Shown: piece after piece, positions 27,501 through 34,014 of the stretch
Numbering within the stretch: the first letter of the stretch is position 1
How the letters are laid out: each line of letters begins with the position of its first letter
Source: Ctena decussata
Taxonomy: Eukaryota > Mollusca > Bivalvia > Lucinida > Lucinidae
NCBI GenBank assembly: GCA_963989385.1
Contig: OZ022500.1
Span: 115,795,842 to 115,859,841 of the forward strand
Direction of reading: 5' to 3'
DNA: 64,000 nucleotides
Translations under genes and position numbers: made by a program
The notes under the pieces: model-generated
What the model was told of the DNA's origin: nothing
Seen by the model: only the letters and a program-made list of their open reading frames with translations
Databases searched by the model: none

Positions 27501-30500
27501 TCTGGGCAAGTATTTAGCTTAGCCTTGCCTATAAGACGGGCCTATTTTTTTGCCAATTTCCCAACGGTCATTACCGGTCACAGATGTCAACATATATTTA
27601 AACTGGTCGGCTATGCAGTTACGTAATGTGCATAAATATCCAGATTAATTACCTCATTATTTTATCCAGTATGAGCAAAGGTCATATTTCCGTAAGTTAA
27701 ATTTAGCTTTGCAGCCTAACTCCGATGTACACAAGTGGAGAAAACATATTCTTGTATCCCAGTTTGAAAATGGAAGAATCCATATTAAAAAGATTTTTTT
27801 ATTCACTGGCCGAATATTTAGCATAAATACAGTCAAGCAATCCTACTGTGTATCTAAATCCAACACTTCAGTACTTCAACAAACATTGTGTCACCTAAAG
27901 GTCATTGACTGGCTCGCTTGTTGCGGCTTCTTTGATCTTGCACTAGACTACAGCTCAATACTGCTCTCAAATTACATAACTGACTCAGTTTTGACAGGCT
28001 GGGGTCAAGTTGATAGGGATATTAATTATACCGATAGATAAAGAGTAAAAGTGCCTTACATTTTTACATCTAGGTTGCAGAAAAATACCTGATGATAGTG
28101 TTACACATTGTTTGCGGATTAGGAATTCAAAAGGAGTTTAATGAGAGCACACAGCAGTGAAATTCGGTTTGGCTAGATGCAATCAGTGTTTGCATACGGC
28201 ATCATTTCTTGTGATCCGTACTAGACGTATTGTTTATGTCTCAACACCTACTGGGTTTTGCGATGCACCTGGACATAACTTGGAAGTGCTTTGTGTATTT
28301 AGGAACATGGACCGTGACCGGCTGCTCAGGGACTTTGGGGAAAATAGCCAGGGTATTCAAAGCCTCGCTTATAAGACGGGGGCAAATTTTTGGGGTCATT
28401 TCAGTGGGAAAAATCCCCGTCTTATAGCCGAAGAAATACGGTAGCCGATTTTCATTAAAATACTGCTTCTGCTTGTAAGACTTAATACAATTCCATGGAA
28501 TCAAAGGCATTATCAATGCCTTTGACCATATGGAATTTTTTTTTGGTCATAACAACTACCAGGTTGGGTGGGAAGATGTCTGTTTTTTTTTACCTCCCAA
28601 TTTTGCTACCAGGTATGTAAGTTTTGCTACTAGATTTTATACCAGGTAGCAAGTACTTGAGTTTTAACATACACCAGCACAAAAAAGTATTTAGTGGAAG
28701 CGCTAGAAAAGAATATGTTTACTATGCAGAAGGTCAGAAATGAATGCACTGATCACCAAGTACTCCCTCTTATCTATAGCTCTTAGACACTCCTTACCTT
28801 CCTTTCAATGGCTCTGGTATATGAGCCTGTTGTTGAGCTTTCCTCCTTTCCTCACGTTCTTGAGTAATCTCACTGAAATATTAAGTATGAAAATAAAAGT
28901 TTGGGTGTCACAACAGAGCTCTAGATAAGAGGGAGTATTTGATGATAATTAAGGATAATTTTACTTATTTCTCATTGAAACCATATGTTGTGACCCCTCA
29001 TCTGAACCGTCTCGACGAGACGGTTCAGATGAGGGGTCACAACATATGTTTTTATGCAGAACTAACAAAACTTATCCCTAATTATCATCAAATACTCCCT
29101 CTTATCTAGAGCTCTGCACAAGCAATGCAACAATGCAACTAATATTTTGGTGGAGAGATATAAAACATTGGGAACAGAGTGAGATGACTTTATCAAGATC
29201 TTACAACAAGGAGCCTCTAGCTAGGTGGGTTGAATGCTGCCCTGCTGAACTAGTGGTCCTGGGGTCGCTTCCTGTTGGAAGACTTTCATTATCACCCTCC
29301 CATTGTCCTGATATGACTGAAATACTGTTGAAAAGGACGTAAAATCACAACCATCCATCCATCCATCCATCTTACAACAGACTGTTTTTGTGAGAAAAAA
29401 AAATCATAGTCATCCATGTTTGTGTTCATCCATGTTTGTATTTTCTGCAGCTCTGGAGGCAACATACCAGAATAGCCTTATACATACCATATTTTAATTT
29501 TATGTCTTAAACCTACATAAAAGTTGGACAGGCTGGACAGGAACTGTAAGGTTATTTGAATGAAACCAATTGACATACTTAAACAGCAGAAATGAGGTTA
29601 TTAATACATGGAAGATGGCATGCAGATACAATGTGAAAATCAAAGAATAAGCATAATTAAACTATACCCCATACATTTTTGGTTATAAGTCAGGGTTTTT
29701 CTCTTCTAAAAAATCCAAAAAAAACTACGGGAGATCATCTTATCAGATGGATATAGATCTTTGGGATTGTTTCACAAAGGGTAGCGAATGATCTGAGCTA
29801 CCTGCATGTGGACAGTGAAGACTCTGATCAGATTGGGTGGATGCCCAGCTGATCTGGGTCTGCGATGGGAGCACAACCACATTGTTGGTTTTGTTGTGTT
29901 GCGGCTCATATGATATGTTAAGCCACCATTTCTTTTTGCTTGATGCAACTCATATCAGAATGACTTCCTTTATTTCTGAAGAAATATATTGAATAATTCT
30001 CACTAAACACTCCCCTTACTTGGAGCTTTTGATTTATAGAAACTCACTCATTAATCTTGTCCAAGATCCTTTCATGCTCTTTAACTCTCTCCTGTATTTC
30101 TTGAAACATAGGATCCATAAACATCTGAAAACATCAATATACAGTTATGAACTGTGACAGACATGGTGATGGAGAATTAAGACTGAGTACAGACCAAGAT
30201 ATTTGGCTGCAGTAGGGCTCGGACAAGTACCCGGGTACCTGAGGTCGGGTCGGGCAGACCAATTACTCAGGTACAAAGTTACTACCTGTTACCTGAATGC
30301 TTATTATTATGTATGTAATGTATAAATATTCTATTTCAATAAAATTCCAAGCAAACAGAGCTAGGTTTTGTGTGACTGTCTTCTATAAAATGCAATCATA
30401 TATTGCCAACTCCATTTTTATATGTTATAACAAAGATATTTACTGTCCCGACATGACCTTAGTTGTTTACCTTGGACGTTAAGCATGAAGTCAACCAACA

Positions 30501-33500
30501 TTTTCGCACCTTTTCCATACACACATGCAAATATGACAAATACCTTAATAACTTATCATTTGAACTAAAAGTATATTTTGCTACTGGCGAAACTCGGTCT
30601 GGCCACATACTTTTGTTTCTCCTTCTGCTGATTCAAGAAGGGCAGTTGTCAGTTACTGGCGAAAGTATGTGCACTTACTACTGGTTAACCGCATAGGTCA
30701 AAGCCTGCCCAGGAATAGTGTGGCTAGGTTAACTGACCGCCCCGACATGACCATAGCTGTTTGTCGTGGACGTTAAGCAACAAATCAATCAATCAATCAA
30801 TGTTAATGTAAATATGCTAAAAATGCTATGGTAATGAGTATCCATGGGTAATAGGATCTCTGGTACCTGATACAAAATCTCTTCCCGTCCCAGCCCTAGG
30901 CTGCAGTACTAGTGACGGATACAAATCATACAACTGAAATTCTAAGCTGTTTTATATTCCAAAAATTGTGAGCTCATTATTGACAGGGATTTTTCCATTT
31001 TGTTCTGATGGAGTCATAGTTCTAGGTCCTCCCACCCAAGATCTTGCACAACTGTTGTGACACTGCAGGTTCGGCAGAAGTCACTGAAGCAAAATCTGGC
31101 TTCTCACTGCTGGACCATGTTGTCTTGATATCCTAAAGGACAGCTTGAAGACGGTTCCTACACCAGTTATCTGGTTGGCTTTTCCTCACAACATCCACAT
31201 GGCTGTTCCAGAACAGTTTATTGTCAATGGTGACACTAAGGTATTTAGCTCATTTAGTCTATTAGATGTCTGACTGATCTTACGCTTGTTCATGATTTGT
31301 ATATGTTCCTATTTGTCTGGGTACCATTTGCTAATTTTCTTCTATTCCTAAAGATGACTGAATTTGCTTGGAGTGACTCTGCATCTTCATGGCTTTGTAC
31401 AAAAAGTTGTTCACCGATTAATTGATAAACTGGGTTACCTGATCATTACTCTTTTAAAGCAAATGAGTGATTAACTGATCCCAATTTGACATAATCGATG
31501 CATCACTTTTTCAATAAGTATATATGTATTTACTATCATGTCAAACAAATACATTTCAATTTAATGCTCCTTTGAAGCTTTGACTTCACAAGGACAGGCT
31601 TCACTGTTACAGCATTTCAATTGAGAAAGTCCATAGAAAATGCATTTTCTATGGGGACATCTTACTCTTAAAACACTTATATTATGTTGTCACTTTATTT
31701 TGGCGATACTGGCAGAATAGAAAATCGCCAAATTAAAATCCCACATATTTAAACTGAAAATCATAAGAGAAAACAACTACCGATGGCGGTACAAATGATC
31801 CCAAGAACACAATAGATACAAGAAGTTTATTACGAATTTTCGGCCCACATAGGAGCACCTACAGAAGGTAACTGATAATGGAGTAACTAAATATAATCAA
31901 GGCAAGAAATCCAAATGACAGATCATATCACAGTGTTTCCCCCAGACTGAAAAAGGGGCAGGGTGCTGTGGAAAAAAAGGCACTTTTAGCGCGGCGAAAG
32001 GCATCTGGAGGGGCAATGTTACCTACGATGTTCAGCCTACATCTAATAATTAACCTCAAAAGTATGACATTTCAGTACAGTAACATTAGCATTATGTGTT
32101 AATATGTAGTGTAATTTAGCAGTACTGTTCATAGTGTTAGTGTGACAAGTCCATTGTTGAATTACTAAAAAAAAAAAGAAAAAAAAAATTGAACTGCTAA
32201 AAAAAAAAAAAAAAATCCGGCATTCTCAAACCACCACTACCTCCCCACCTTTCCCTCACCCTCCATATCTACATCCAAAATTGCATCTCGGATGATGGGT
32301 CTGATTTGTTCTAGTGATTTTGATCAAAGCTGATACTTGTTTACACTCAAAATCTGTCTATCTCAAAACCGAGTTTAATTCTACACTTAGATGAACATAC
32401 CTACCGTAAGACCTCTCTACAAATAAAGATCGCGTATTGTTGCATATCTAGGCCGATAAATTTGTAAAATCGCTGCATGGAGACAGCTGAGCTGTTGAGA
32501 TTGCAAAAGATCGCGGATCATCATCATATTTCAATTCTCATATCGACGTTACCCCCGCACCTCAGCGGAACGTATCCATAGCCGCAGTAACCCAGCGCCG
32601 AGCGTCCGTCCATAAGATCGCGGATTTCCTGAGGTACTATTAATAAATATTGACTGGTTCTCGTTCCACAGATAGTACACCTGAATCGGCGGGAACTAGA
32701 TAGAAAAACGCGGGAAACTAATCTTAAAGTGAACGAACCGACATTCATAAACAGAAATCGTTGGCACCTGTGACGATTTCATGAAAAACATGTATGATCT
32801 GATCAGCCTGCGCAAATTTAGCATGATCCGTATTTGTGATGACCTTACATTACGTATCGGACATGTTTACCGGGAAAATAGATATTGAATCATTGCACTG
32901 TCGTACGCGTCTAATAAGCCTCGAATTCTGTAGTATAGCGCAACGTGGTACGGTGAAAAAATAGTTGTCGGTATTGATGCGGCAAGCGGCACCGTTATGC
33001 CGACTGAATCCCCACCTGCCACACCCTCAACTAGGCCTGTGTCATTATCGGAGGGAGGCAAACGAGTTTAACGGTGCTATCCGTTAATTTCACAGTCGGA
33101 ACAGGCTGGTCACTTTAACGAGAGTTTCTTTAATTGCCCTGGTTACTATCGCCATGTCCGCAATGCATGTGACATTTTAAAAGCCGGTAACCAGCATGTG
33201 TTGTCAGTTGGCGAAGTAATCTTCCGCTCCAATTAACACACGACGGTCGGGGTATAGCGAGGTGATAATTGCCACAGATTAATCACCGTGATTGGTGTTT
33301 ATTGATGAGCATGTGTACAGATTATCGATCGACTTGAGTTGTCAGTTTTTACAGGTATGGGACACAATGGAACCGAATCGTAATAGCAGCGCGGGAAAAG
33401 GGACTGGTTACTATTTTTTTTCGGACAGGAGGGCGCTCATGACACGTTTTTGGGGCAGAAGGGCGGGACCAAAAAGGGGCAGGGCGCGGCGCCCCGCCAT

Positions 33501-34014
33501 TCCGCTTTAGGGGAAACACTGTATCAGGAACAATAAGCGGGAGGAAACAAGAGTGTGAAAGTGTTTATTAGACATGCTAAAATGACAATGACAGATAAAA
33601 TGTCCATGATAAATAATGACCGACAGCAAATTTTCTCTATTTCTCTAAAACTATTTTAAAACTCACCCACACTCCACAAGAGGAGACTCCCCCCCCCCCA
33701 CACACACACACCCTGAGCCCATGTTATACCGATGAAGCATTTTTTCAATTTTCCAGATAAAATCGCTGTATTAGCAAACAATGATGACGATAATGCATTC
33801 AGTAAAATAATGTTTTCACTCATTTCAGCACCTGAAACTGTGCTTCTGGACCCATGGGACCAGCAAATGGATGCGGTCTTTTCTGAGGCACAGCCGTTTC
33901 TGCTACTGGCATAGCTACTTCATTCATCTTTTCTTCTTCCAGTTCTGACTTCGACTTGGTCGAAACACTGTCAAAGGACGCGTCTAAATTTGGGTTTGAC
34001 GAAGCGTCAGACAT
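20..34014 (-). CDS. PDXDC1: PDXDC1 homologue, 5' part (14 coding exons, 3' end outside window)
   Basis: Spliced gene for a protein of the group II pyridoxal-phosphate decarboxylase fold. Coding exons in transcript order: 33832-34014, 30048-30124, 28798-28872, 26443-26589, 25012-25167, 20857-21046, 20067-20135, 8335-8413, 7791-7875, 6668-6788, 5604-5759, 4337-4387, 846-912 and 20-123. All introns are GT-AG and phases match, giving 1560 nt or 520 codons. The product follows the PDXDC1 family in order: LKGSGKDM, AAYVSCL, RPPVIYLSSASKPGL, LGLPMSCICTVPCNTLFG, IWLHVEGNNLATLAL, KWLGVPALP and PTVVFRY. The ATG at 34014 is the first in its frame and has A at -3. Residues 125-158 are an acidic, Glu-rich stretch longer than I recall in human. 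The C-terminal exons lie left of base 1. The cellular role of the family is poorly defined; identity rests on recalled homologues, not a search. Confidence 0.93.
206..428. repeat. Palindromic MITE, 'GGGCCGTATTCAT' family, copy 1
   Basis: Near-perfect inverted repeat of about 220 bp. The arms start with ggggccgtattcataaaac and meet in a short loop at about 315 (CTGGAGGAACAGTC and its complement). It lies in the PDXDC1 intron between exons 14 and 13. A second copy is at 60955-61175. No ORF. Confidence 0.9.
846..912 (-). CDS. PDXDC1: PDXDC1 exon 13 (codons 464-486)
   Basis: Acceptor attttcag and donor gtgagt-like (gtgag). Encodes LVFEIVTPTVVFRYHEDTSE. The 3' splice site lies inside a 40-bp tandem duplication, so an identical second acceptor sits 40 bp upstream; only the proximal one (exon start 912) keeps the frame. 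Confidence 0.88.
903..982. repeat. 40-bp tandem duplication across a PDXDC1 3' splice site
   Basis: Bases 903-942 and 943-982 are the same 40-bp unit with one mismatch (C/G). Each copy carries the polypyrimidine tract, the AG and the first ten exon bases of exon 13. Confidence 0.95.
1095..1330. repeat. GAGCCGCGACACGAC MITE family, copy 1
   Basis: About 235 bp with imperfect terminal inverted repeats (gagccgtgacacgagaaaac at the left, its complement ending gcggctc at the right) and inner palindromic blocks around CTGATCAGAGTC. It abuts the 3' tail of an RTE LINE at 1331, so one of the two probably inserted into the other's edge. First of 13 copies here. Confidence 0.9.
1331..2505 (-). mobile_element. 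RTE-type LINE fragment (RT and C-terminus), 5'-truncated
   Basis: The minus strand encodes the second half of a non-LTR retrotransposon polyprotein. Visible are NLRILCEKYLQHQQ, VFIDFKKAFDRVWHAA, VRQGCLLSPTLFNIFLERI, the catalytic LRFADDIDALAEE, SFKYLGAVVSDDGS, YACESWTLTAE and the RTE-typical end region WFGHVSRSSGLAKTILQGTV. The frame breaks near 2350 between the palm segment and VRQG. The 3' end is a short (ATAGA)n tail at 1331-1355, as in RTE elements. The element stops abruptly near 2505, consistent with 5' truncation. It sits in the PDXDC1 intron 12 in the same orientation as the gene. It is a dead copy. Confidence 0.9.
2885..3118. repeat. GAGCCGCGACACGAC MITE family, copy 2 (CATATGCACC subtype)
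   Basis: Diverged copy. The arms read gtggcatatacaccca at the left and gtgcacatgccactttg at the right, the second arm subtype. The left terminal gagcc is eroded. Confidence 0.8.
3480..3900. repeat. CTCTTAAAGGAAAGAATTTGCTC palindrome family, split by a MITE
   Basis: Sequence like other members of this family (cttttgtg..gcttccctgag at 3520; cttaagggaaagaatctgctctaagg at 3825) is interrupted by the MITE at 3582-3817. This shows that the GAGCCG family inserted into an older repeat. Confidence 0.55.
3582..3817. repeat. GAGCCGCGACACGAC MITE family, copy 3
   Basis: Well-preserved copy with gagccgcgacacgacaaaac at the left and the complement ending gtcgccgctc at the right, with the ttgtgcgcccagcgc arm subtype. 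Confidence 0.92.
4337..4387 (-). CDS. PDXDC1: PDXDC1 exon 12 (codons 447-463)
   Basis: A 17-codon microexon, AKALFEELDSIRAIKQI, with acceptor gtttcag and donor gtaagt. Phase 0 at both ends, so skipping it would keep the frame. Confidence 0.88.
4632..4798 (+). repeat. tRNA-derived SINE with target-site duplication
   Basis: Has an A-box-like tgtagtgtaatggatagcac and a B-box-like ggatcgatcccc, followed by a central block, ctttcggatgagactttaaa, which is typical of conserved-domain (Meta-like) metazoan SINEs. It ends in a (CTCA)n tail. It is flanked by the 12-bp direct repeat ctcagatggagc (4620-4631 and 4799-4810), the target-site duplication of LINE-mediated insertion. It lies in the PDXDC1 intron 11. 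Not a functional tRNA gene, as no cloverleaf closes with an acceptor stem. Confidence 0.85.
4955..5062. repeat. Short palindromic MITE (ATTAATTTTCCATTTG), copy 1
   Basis: Arms ctaatgtgcctaagtat and its complement enclose a perfect central hairpin, cattaattttccatttg against caaatggaaaattaatg. A second copy is at 57866-57962. Confidence 0.8.
5101..5335. repeat. GAGCCGCGACACGAC MITE family, copy 4
   Basis: Full-length copy flanked by atat on both sides (ccatat before, atattc after), which may be a 4-bp target duplication. Confidence 0.9.
5604..5759 (-). CDS. PDXDC1: PDXDC1 exon 11 (codons 395-446)
   Basis: Acceptor ttttag and donor gtgagt. Exactly 52 codons, beginning TLFKASDPTLVHAAGLN and including CLPLWVTLQTLGIEGIEERI, the counterpart of the family's LPLWLSLQYLG segment. 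Confidence 0.93.
5840..6005. repeat. Inverted repeat (TTGCCCAATATATC arms)
   Basis: The arms attcttgcttacaatttgttgcccaatatat and the complementary atatattgggcaa..gcaagaat enclose about 60 bp. This is a probable MITE; no second copy was noticed. Confidence 0.6.
6668..6788 (-). CDS. PDXDC1: PDXDC1 exon 10 (codons 354-394), PLP-lysine position
   Basis: Acceptor gtttcag and donor gtatcc. Encodes NNLATLALLSPPSA, then SGDSLTVYMGKWLGVPALP. Lys384 (codon at 6698-6700) fits the group II decarboxylase pattern Ser, hydrophobic, five residues, Lys, aromatic. Confidence 0.93.
6960..7310. repeat. CTCTTAAAGGAAAGAATTTGCTC palindrome family copy
   Basis: Related inverted segments around 6970-7000 (gggggtctactcttaaagga) and 7185-7215 (complementary tcctttaagagtagaccccc), with the flanking word caaaagttgtctcccctt. 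Other copies are near 8570, 14040, 24700, 61370 and 62470. Confidence 0.7.
7791..7875 (-). CDS. PDXDC1: PDXDC1 exon 9 (codons 326-354)
   Basis: Acceptor attgtag and donor gtgaga. Encodes TPTVGHVDDLEKLKEICKQ and IWLHVEG. The Glu353 of HVEG sits where catalytic decarboxylases have the HVDAA aspartate that pairs with the PLP ring nitrogen. Confidence 0.93.
8335..8413 (-). CDS. PDXDC1: PDXDC1 exon 8 (codons 300-326)
   Basis: Acceptor atttttag and donor gtaaga. Encodes DTEILEKLILDDIAAAKTPV and then LLVGYAG, matching the family region before the GT..VGH motif. Ends in phase 1. Confidence 0.9.
8560..8775. repeat. CTCTTAAAGGAAAGAATTTGCTC palindrome family copy
   Basis: Central hairpin ggaaagaatttgctctct / ggagcaaattctttcc at 8632-8670 with outer arms matching the family. 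It lies in the large intron upstream of PDXDC1 exon 8. Confidence 0.75.
8817..10525 (+). mobile_element. Pearl / Helitron-like non-autonomous element A
   Basis: Starts near acaagaggaccattggtcct..gctcacc and ends ctctggctcaggtgagctaa. The body has about four tandem units of roughly 440 bp; the words ggtttttaccatatatggg and ggtcaaagaatgaccttga recur. Next comes a (GACG)n/(ACGG)n tract at 10432-10470, and then a 3' hairpin (gagcctctggctc) before CTAA. This layout is that of bivalve pearl-type (Helitron-like) elements. There is no coding capacity; the open frame at 9748-9978 falls inside the repeats. Confidence 0.85.
10734..10908. repeat. GAGCCGCGACACGAC MITE family, copy 5 (internally deleted)
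   Basis: About 175 bp. Both termini are present (gagccttgacacgagaaaac and gtcatgtcgaagctc) but part of the right arm is missing. Confidence 0.85.
11135..11370. repeat. GAGCCGCGACACGAC MITE family, copy 6 (CATATGCACC subtype)
   Basis: The arms gtggtatgtgcagcc and gcacatgccactttg define the second arm subtype. The right end gtcgccgctc is intact and the left end is eroded. Confidence 0.85.
12270..12985 (+). mobile_element. Pearl-like element D (tandem core plus degenerate GACG tract)
   Basis: Four units of about 160 bp share ttctaagaagaaactttatg and catagtttgcgagaaatgga, followed by gatggacggacgaacagaatgacagacagacagatgg. The ends are not clear; a fragment with E-type 3' terminus words (gcaatacctatgtctcg) lies just downstream at 13070-13100. 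Confidence 0.7.
14030..14120. repeat. CTCTTAAAGGAAAGAATTTGCTC family fragment
   Basis: Partial copy (cctcccttctcagtggggctcaatt..ggaaattctttcctttaag). Only the centre and one arm are recognisable. Confidence 0.5.
14441..16246 (+). mobile_element. Pearl / Helitron-like non-autonomous element B
   Basis: Opens accagagggccaatggccct..gctcacctgagc and closes cttcggctcaggtgagctaa. The body repeats a module containing the words gttgccatggcaacc, gtaagtcaatggcaact and ctgcagtgacatagcaa about five times. A (GACG)n/(ACGG)n tract occupies 16145-16195. Ends and tract match element A, but the core repeat is different, so the termini are shared across families while cores are exchanged. Confidence 0.85.
17728..17806. 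repeat. Small tandem duplication
   Basis: The word agagtagaaagatgaaaggt with its continuation occurs twice in direct succession (unit about 37 bp). Its context is otherwise unremarkable intron. Confidence 0.7.
18172..19732 (+). mobile_element. Pearl-like element C (TCCCCCGACC ends)
   Basis: Left end aaatcccccgaccaaag and right end cctttcggtcgggggataaa are inverted relatives. The core has about six units of roughly 170 bp (gacctgttctacatatctgt, gtatcatgaaaatattcc, gagcggacacgaa). The (GACG)n tract is at 19642-19684. A T-tract followed by about 21 G (18498-18546) interrupts the 5' part. Confidence 0.8.
18498..18546 (+). repeat. poly(T)-poly(G) homopolymer block
   Basis: About 22 T followed by about 21 G in direct succession. 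The length is likely unreliable in assembly. The G run could form a quadruplex. Confidence 0.9.
19812..20013. repeat. GTGACCCCTCATCTGAACCGTCTCG palindrome family, copy 1
   Basis: About 200-bp inverted repeat with a GC-rich core (tgtgacccctcattagaacc against ggttctaacgaggggtcaca). Other copies are at 21113, 28914, 54327, 57443 and 58890. Confidence 0.85.
20067..20135 (-). CDS. PDXDC1: PDXDC1 exon 7 (codons 277-299)
   Basis: Acceptor tttcag and donor gtgagt. All 23 codons match the family (LGLPMSCICTVPCNTLFG). The following intron is about 11.7 kb, the longest of the gene, and holds four pearl-like elements. Confidence 0.93.
20493..20728. repeat. GAGCCGCGACACGAC MITE family, copy 7
   Basis: Full-length copy (gagctgtgacacgtctaaac to gtgttgtggctc), with the ttgtgcgcccagcgc arm subtype. 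It lies just downstream of PDXDC1 exon 6 in transcript order. Confidence 0.88.
20857..21046 (-). CDS. PDXDC1: PDXDC1 exon 6 (codons 213-276)
   Basis: Acceptor atttcag and donor gtcagt. It encodes FDDASVVYHDEARDGL through PPVIYLSSASKPGLSHYLCL, a highly conserved PDXDC1 segment. In active decarboxylases a histidine that stacks on PLP lies in this region; here the aligned position appears to be Lys266. Confidence 0.95.
21113..21324. repeat. GTGACCCCTCATCTGAACCGTCTCG palindrome family, copy 2
   Basis: Terminal words cagagctctagataagaggg and the complement ending ctagggctctg, with a strong central hairpin gaaccgtctcgtcaaacggttc. It ends 27 bp before transposon G. Confidence 0.92.
21409..23606 (+). 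mobile_element. Pearl-like element F inserted in transposon G
   Basis: Begins aacaagagctttcacctgac with gctcgcc, and ends gaactttcgttcaggcgagct followed by aaaa, that is a hairpin then a CTAA-like end. The core units of about 180 bp contain ccatgaccttgacatcaagg and ctttaaccaaaacatcca. The uninterrupted target exists in the copy of G at 48943-49504. A poly(G) tract of about 25 lies at 21684-21708. F is itself split by element E. Confidence 0.85.
22659..23515 (+). mobile_element. Pearl-like element E inserted in element F
   Basis: Starts caagaattccgcggaatgcg with tctcgcctgc and ends cttcgcaggcgagacaaaaa. The four units of about 187 bp carry catgaaccaagtttcatggc and gagaaactgacctaaacgc. The microsatellite here is (GAC)n at 23443-23465. 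F sequence stops at ggtctttaaa and resumes actttaaccaaaac, restoring the word found intact in the neighbouring unit of F. Confidence 0.87.
24685..24865. repeat. CTCTTAAAGGAAAGAATTTGCTC family copy, diverged
   Basis: Matches the family at gggtccacccttaaagaaaatttc, aagagcagactgcctttttg and the flanking gaagttgatccccttg. The palindrome centre is decayed. Confidence 0.6.
25012..25167 (-). CDS. PDXDC1: PDXDC1 exon 5 (codons 161-213)
   Basis: Acceptor tttacag and donor gtaaac. It encodes LDKHGQASITAHGLAAYVSC and on to LWLSKMF, the start of the conserved decarboxylase-fold region. Phase 2 at both ends, in agreement with its neighbours. Confidence 0.92.
25535..25769. repeat. GAGCCGCGACACGAC MITE family, copy 8
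   Basis: Full-length copy from gagccgcgacacgacaaaac to tcgtgtctcggctc. It lies in the PDXDC1 intron between exons 4 and 5. Confidence 0.92.
26443..26589 (-). CDS. PDXDC1: PDXDC1 exon 4 (codons 112-161)
   Basis: Acceptor tatttag and donor gtagga. It encodes GKDMKDVLETVGDLML followed by a Glu/Lys-rich tract (EEETTKEQSPKEQS and on). The acidic tract replaces a shorter acidic linker in the human protein as I recall it. Confidence 0.88.
26763..26900. repeat. GAGCCGCGACACGAC MITE family, copy 9 (right arm missing)
   Basis: The left terminus gagccactacacggcaaaac and left half are present; the sequence departs after about 26900. Confidence 0.8.
27439..28443. mobile_element. TACCGTATTTC transposon, non-autonomous, about 1 kb
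   Basis: Terminal inverted repeats ctaccgtatttctttggcta and the complement of tagccgaagaaatacggtag. Subterminal repeats of TATAAGACGGG lie at about 27477, 27531 and 28371, with the reverse at 28416. A TA target duplication is possible but cannot be told apart from the termini. Two open frames inside (27709-28041, 28157-28444) resemble nothing I know and are probably chance. It lies in the PDXDC1 intron between exons 3 and 4. Confidence 0.8.
28798..28872 (-). CDS. PDXDC1: PDXDC1 exon 3 (codons 87-112)
   Basis: Acceptor atttcag and donor gtaagg. The peptide includes EITQEREERRKAQQQ and then IPEPLKGS, which joins exon 4 to make the family motif PLKGSGKDM. A palindromic MITE begins 42 bp upstream of the acceptor. 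Confidence 0.88.
28914..29116. repeat. GTGACCCCTCATCTGAACCGTCTCG palindrome family, copy 3
   Basis: The best preserved copy: arms cagagctctagataagaggg and complement, with a central perfect hairpin gaaccgtctcgacgagacggttc. It lies 42 bp from the 3' splice site of PDXDC1 exon 3. Confidence 0.93.
29195..29375 (+). repeat. Decayed SINE with (ATCC)n tail
   Basis: tRNA-like 5' words (agctaggtgggttgaatgct, ggtcctggggtcgcttcctg), a 3' block gaaatactgttgaaaaggacg that resembles bivalve SINE tails, and a (ATCC)n tract at 29352-29372. No clear target duplication. Confidence 0.5.
29777..29908. repeat. GAGCCGCGACACGAC MITE family, copy 10 (left part missing)
   Basis: The right half is intact from the ggtagcgaatgat region to gttgtgttgcggctc; the left arm is absent. 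Confidence 0.82.
30048..30124 (-). CDS. PDXDC1: PDXDC1 exon 2 (codons 62-87)
   Basis: Acceptor ttttcag and donor gtgagt. The peptide MFMDPMFQEIQERVKEHERI is charged and probably helical, matching the N-terminal helix that precedes the PLP fold in this family. It ends in phase 2. Confidence 0.85.
30213..30898. mobile_element. hAT-like non-autonomous transposon with 8-bp duplication
   Basis: Termini TAGGGCTCGGAC and the complement of GTCCCAGCCCTA, flanked by identical ggctgcag (30205-30212 and 30899-30906). An 8-bp duplication with TAGGGCTGGG-like ends is typical of the hAT superfamily. Subterminal ggtacct words occur at both ends. The interior holds two SINE-like pieces (ccgacatgaccttagttgt and ccgacatgaccatagctgt, each followed by ggacgttaagca). 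No transposase. It lies in the PDXDC1 intron 1. Confidence 0.85.
31020..31260 (-). mobile_element. Jockey/CR1-like LINE fragment
   Basis: On the minus strand the words AKYLSVTIDNKLFWNSHVD and, in another frame, DIKTTW match the region after the reverse transcriptase palm in Jockey/CR1-type LINEs. It is broken by frameshifts and only about 240 bp long. Confidence 0.65.
31931..33521. mobile_element. CAGTGTTTCCCC transposon with 5-bp duplication, copy 1
   Basis: Begins CAGTGTTTCCCCCAGACTG and ends CTTTAGGGGAAACACTG, flanked by tatca on both sides (31926-31930 and 33522-33526). Subterminal ggggcagggtgc and ggggcagggcgcggcgcc are repeated inside both ends. The interior block acctcagcggaacgtatcca at 32560-32620 is shared with the copy at 44723-48818. 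No transposase seen. It fills much of the PDXDC1 intron 1. Confidence 0.85.
33832..34014 (-). CDS. PDXDC1: PDXDC1 exon 1 (codons 1-61, start codon)
   Basis: Starts MSDASSNPNLD and ends GPEAQFQ. The donor is gtgctg, weaker than the others in this gene. No ATG lies upstream in frame; the open frame continues about 130 nt upstream from a TTG but is probably 5' UTR. The low-complexity Ser/Glu-rich sequence is typical of a disordered N-terminus. Confidence 0.8.

Noticed and set aside
27709..28041. 110-codon frame inside the TACCGTATTTC element as a transposase
   Set aside because: No DDE-type spacing, helix-turn-helix or recognisable family; the length is compatible with chance.
33292..33510. 72-codon frame at the end of the 31931-33521 transposon
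   Set aside because: It runs through the low-complexity GGGGCAGGGCGC terminus, so it is not a protein-coding signal.
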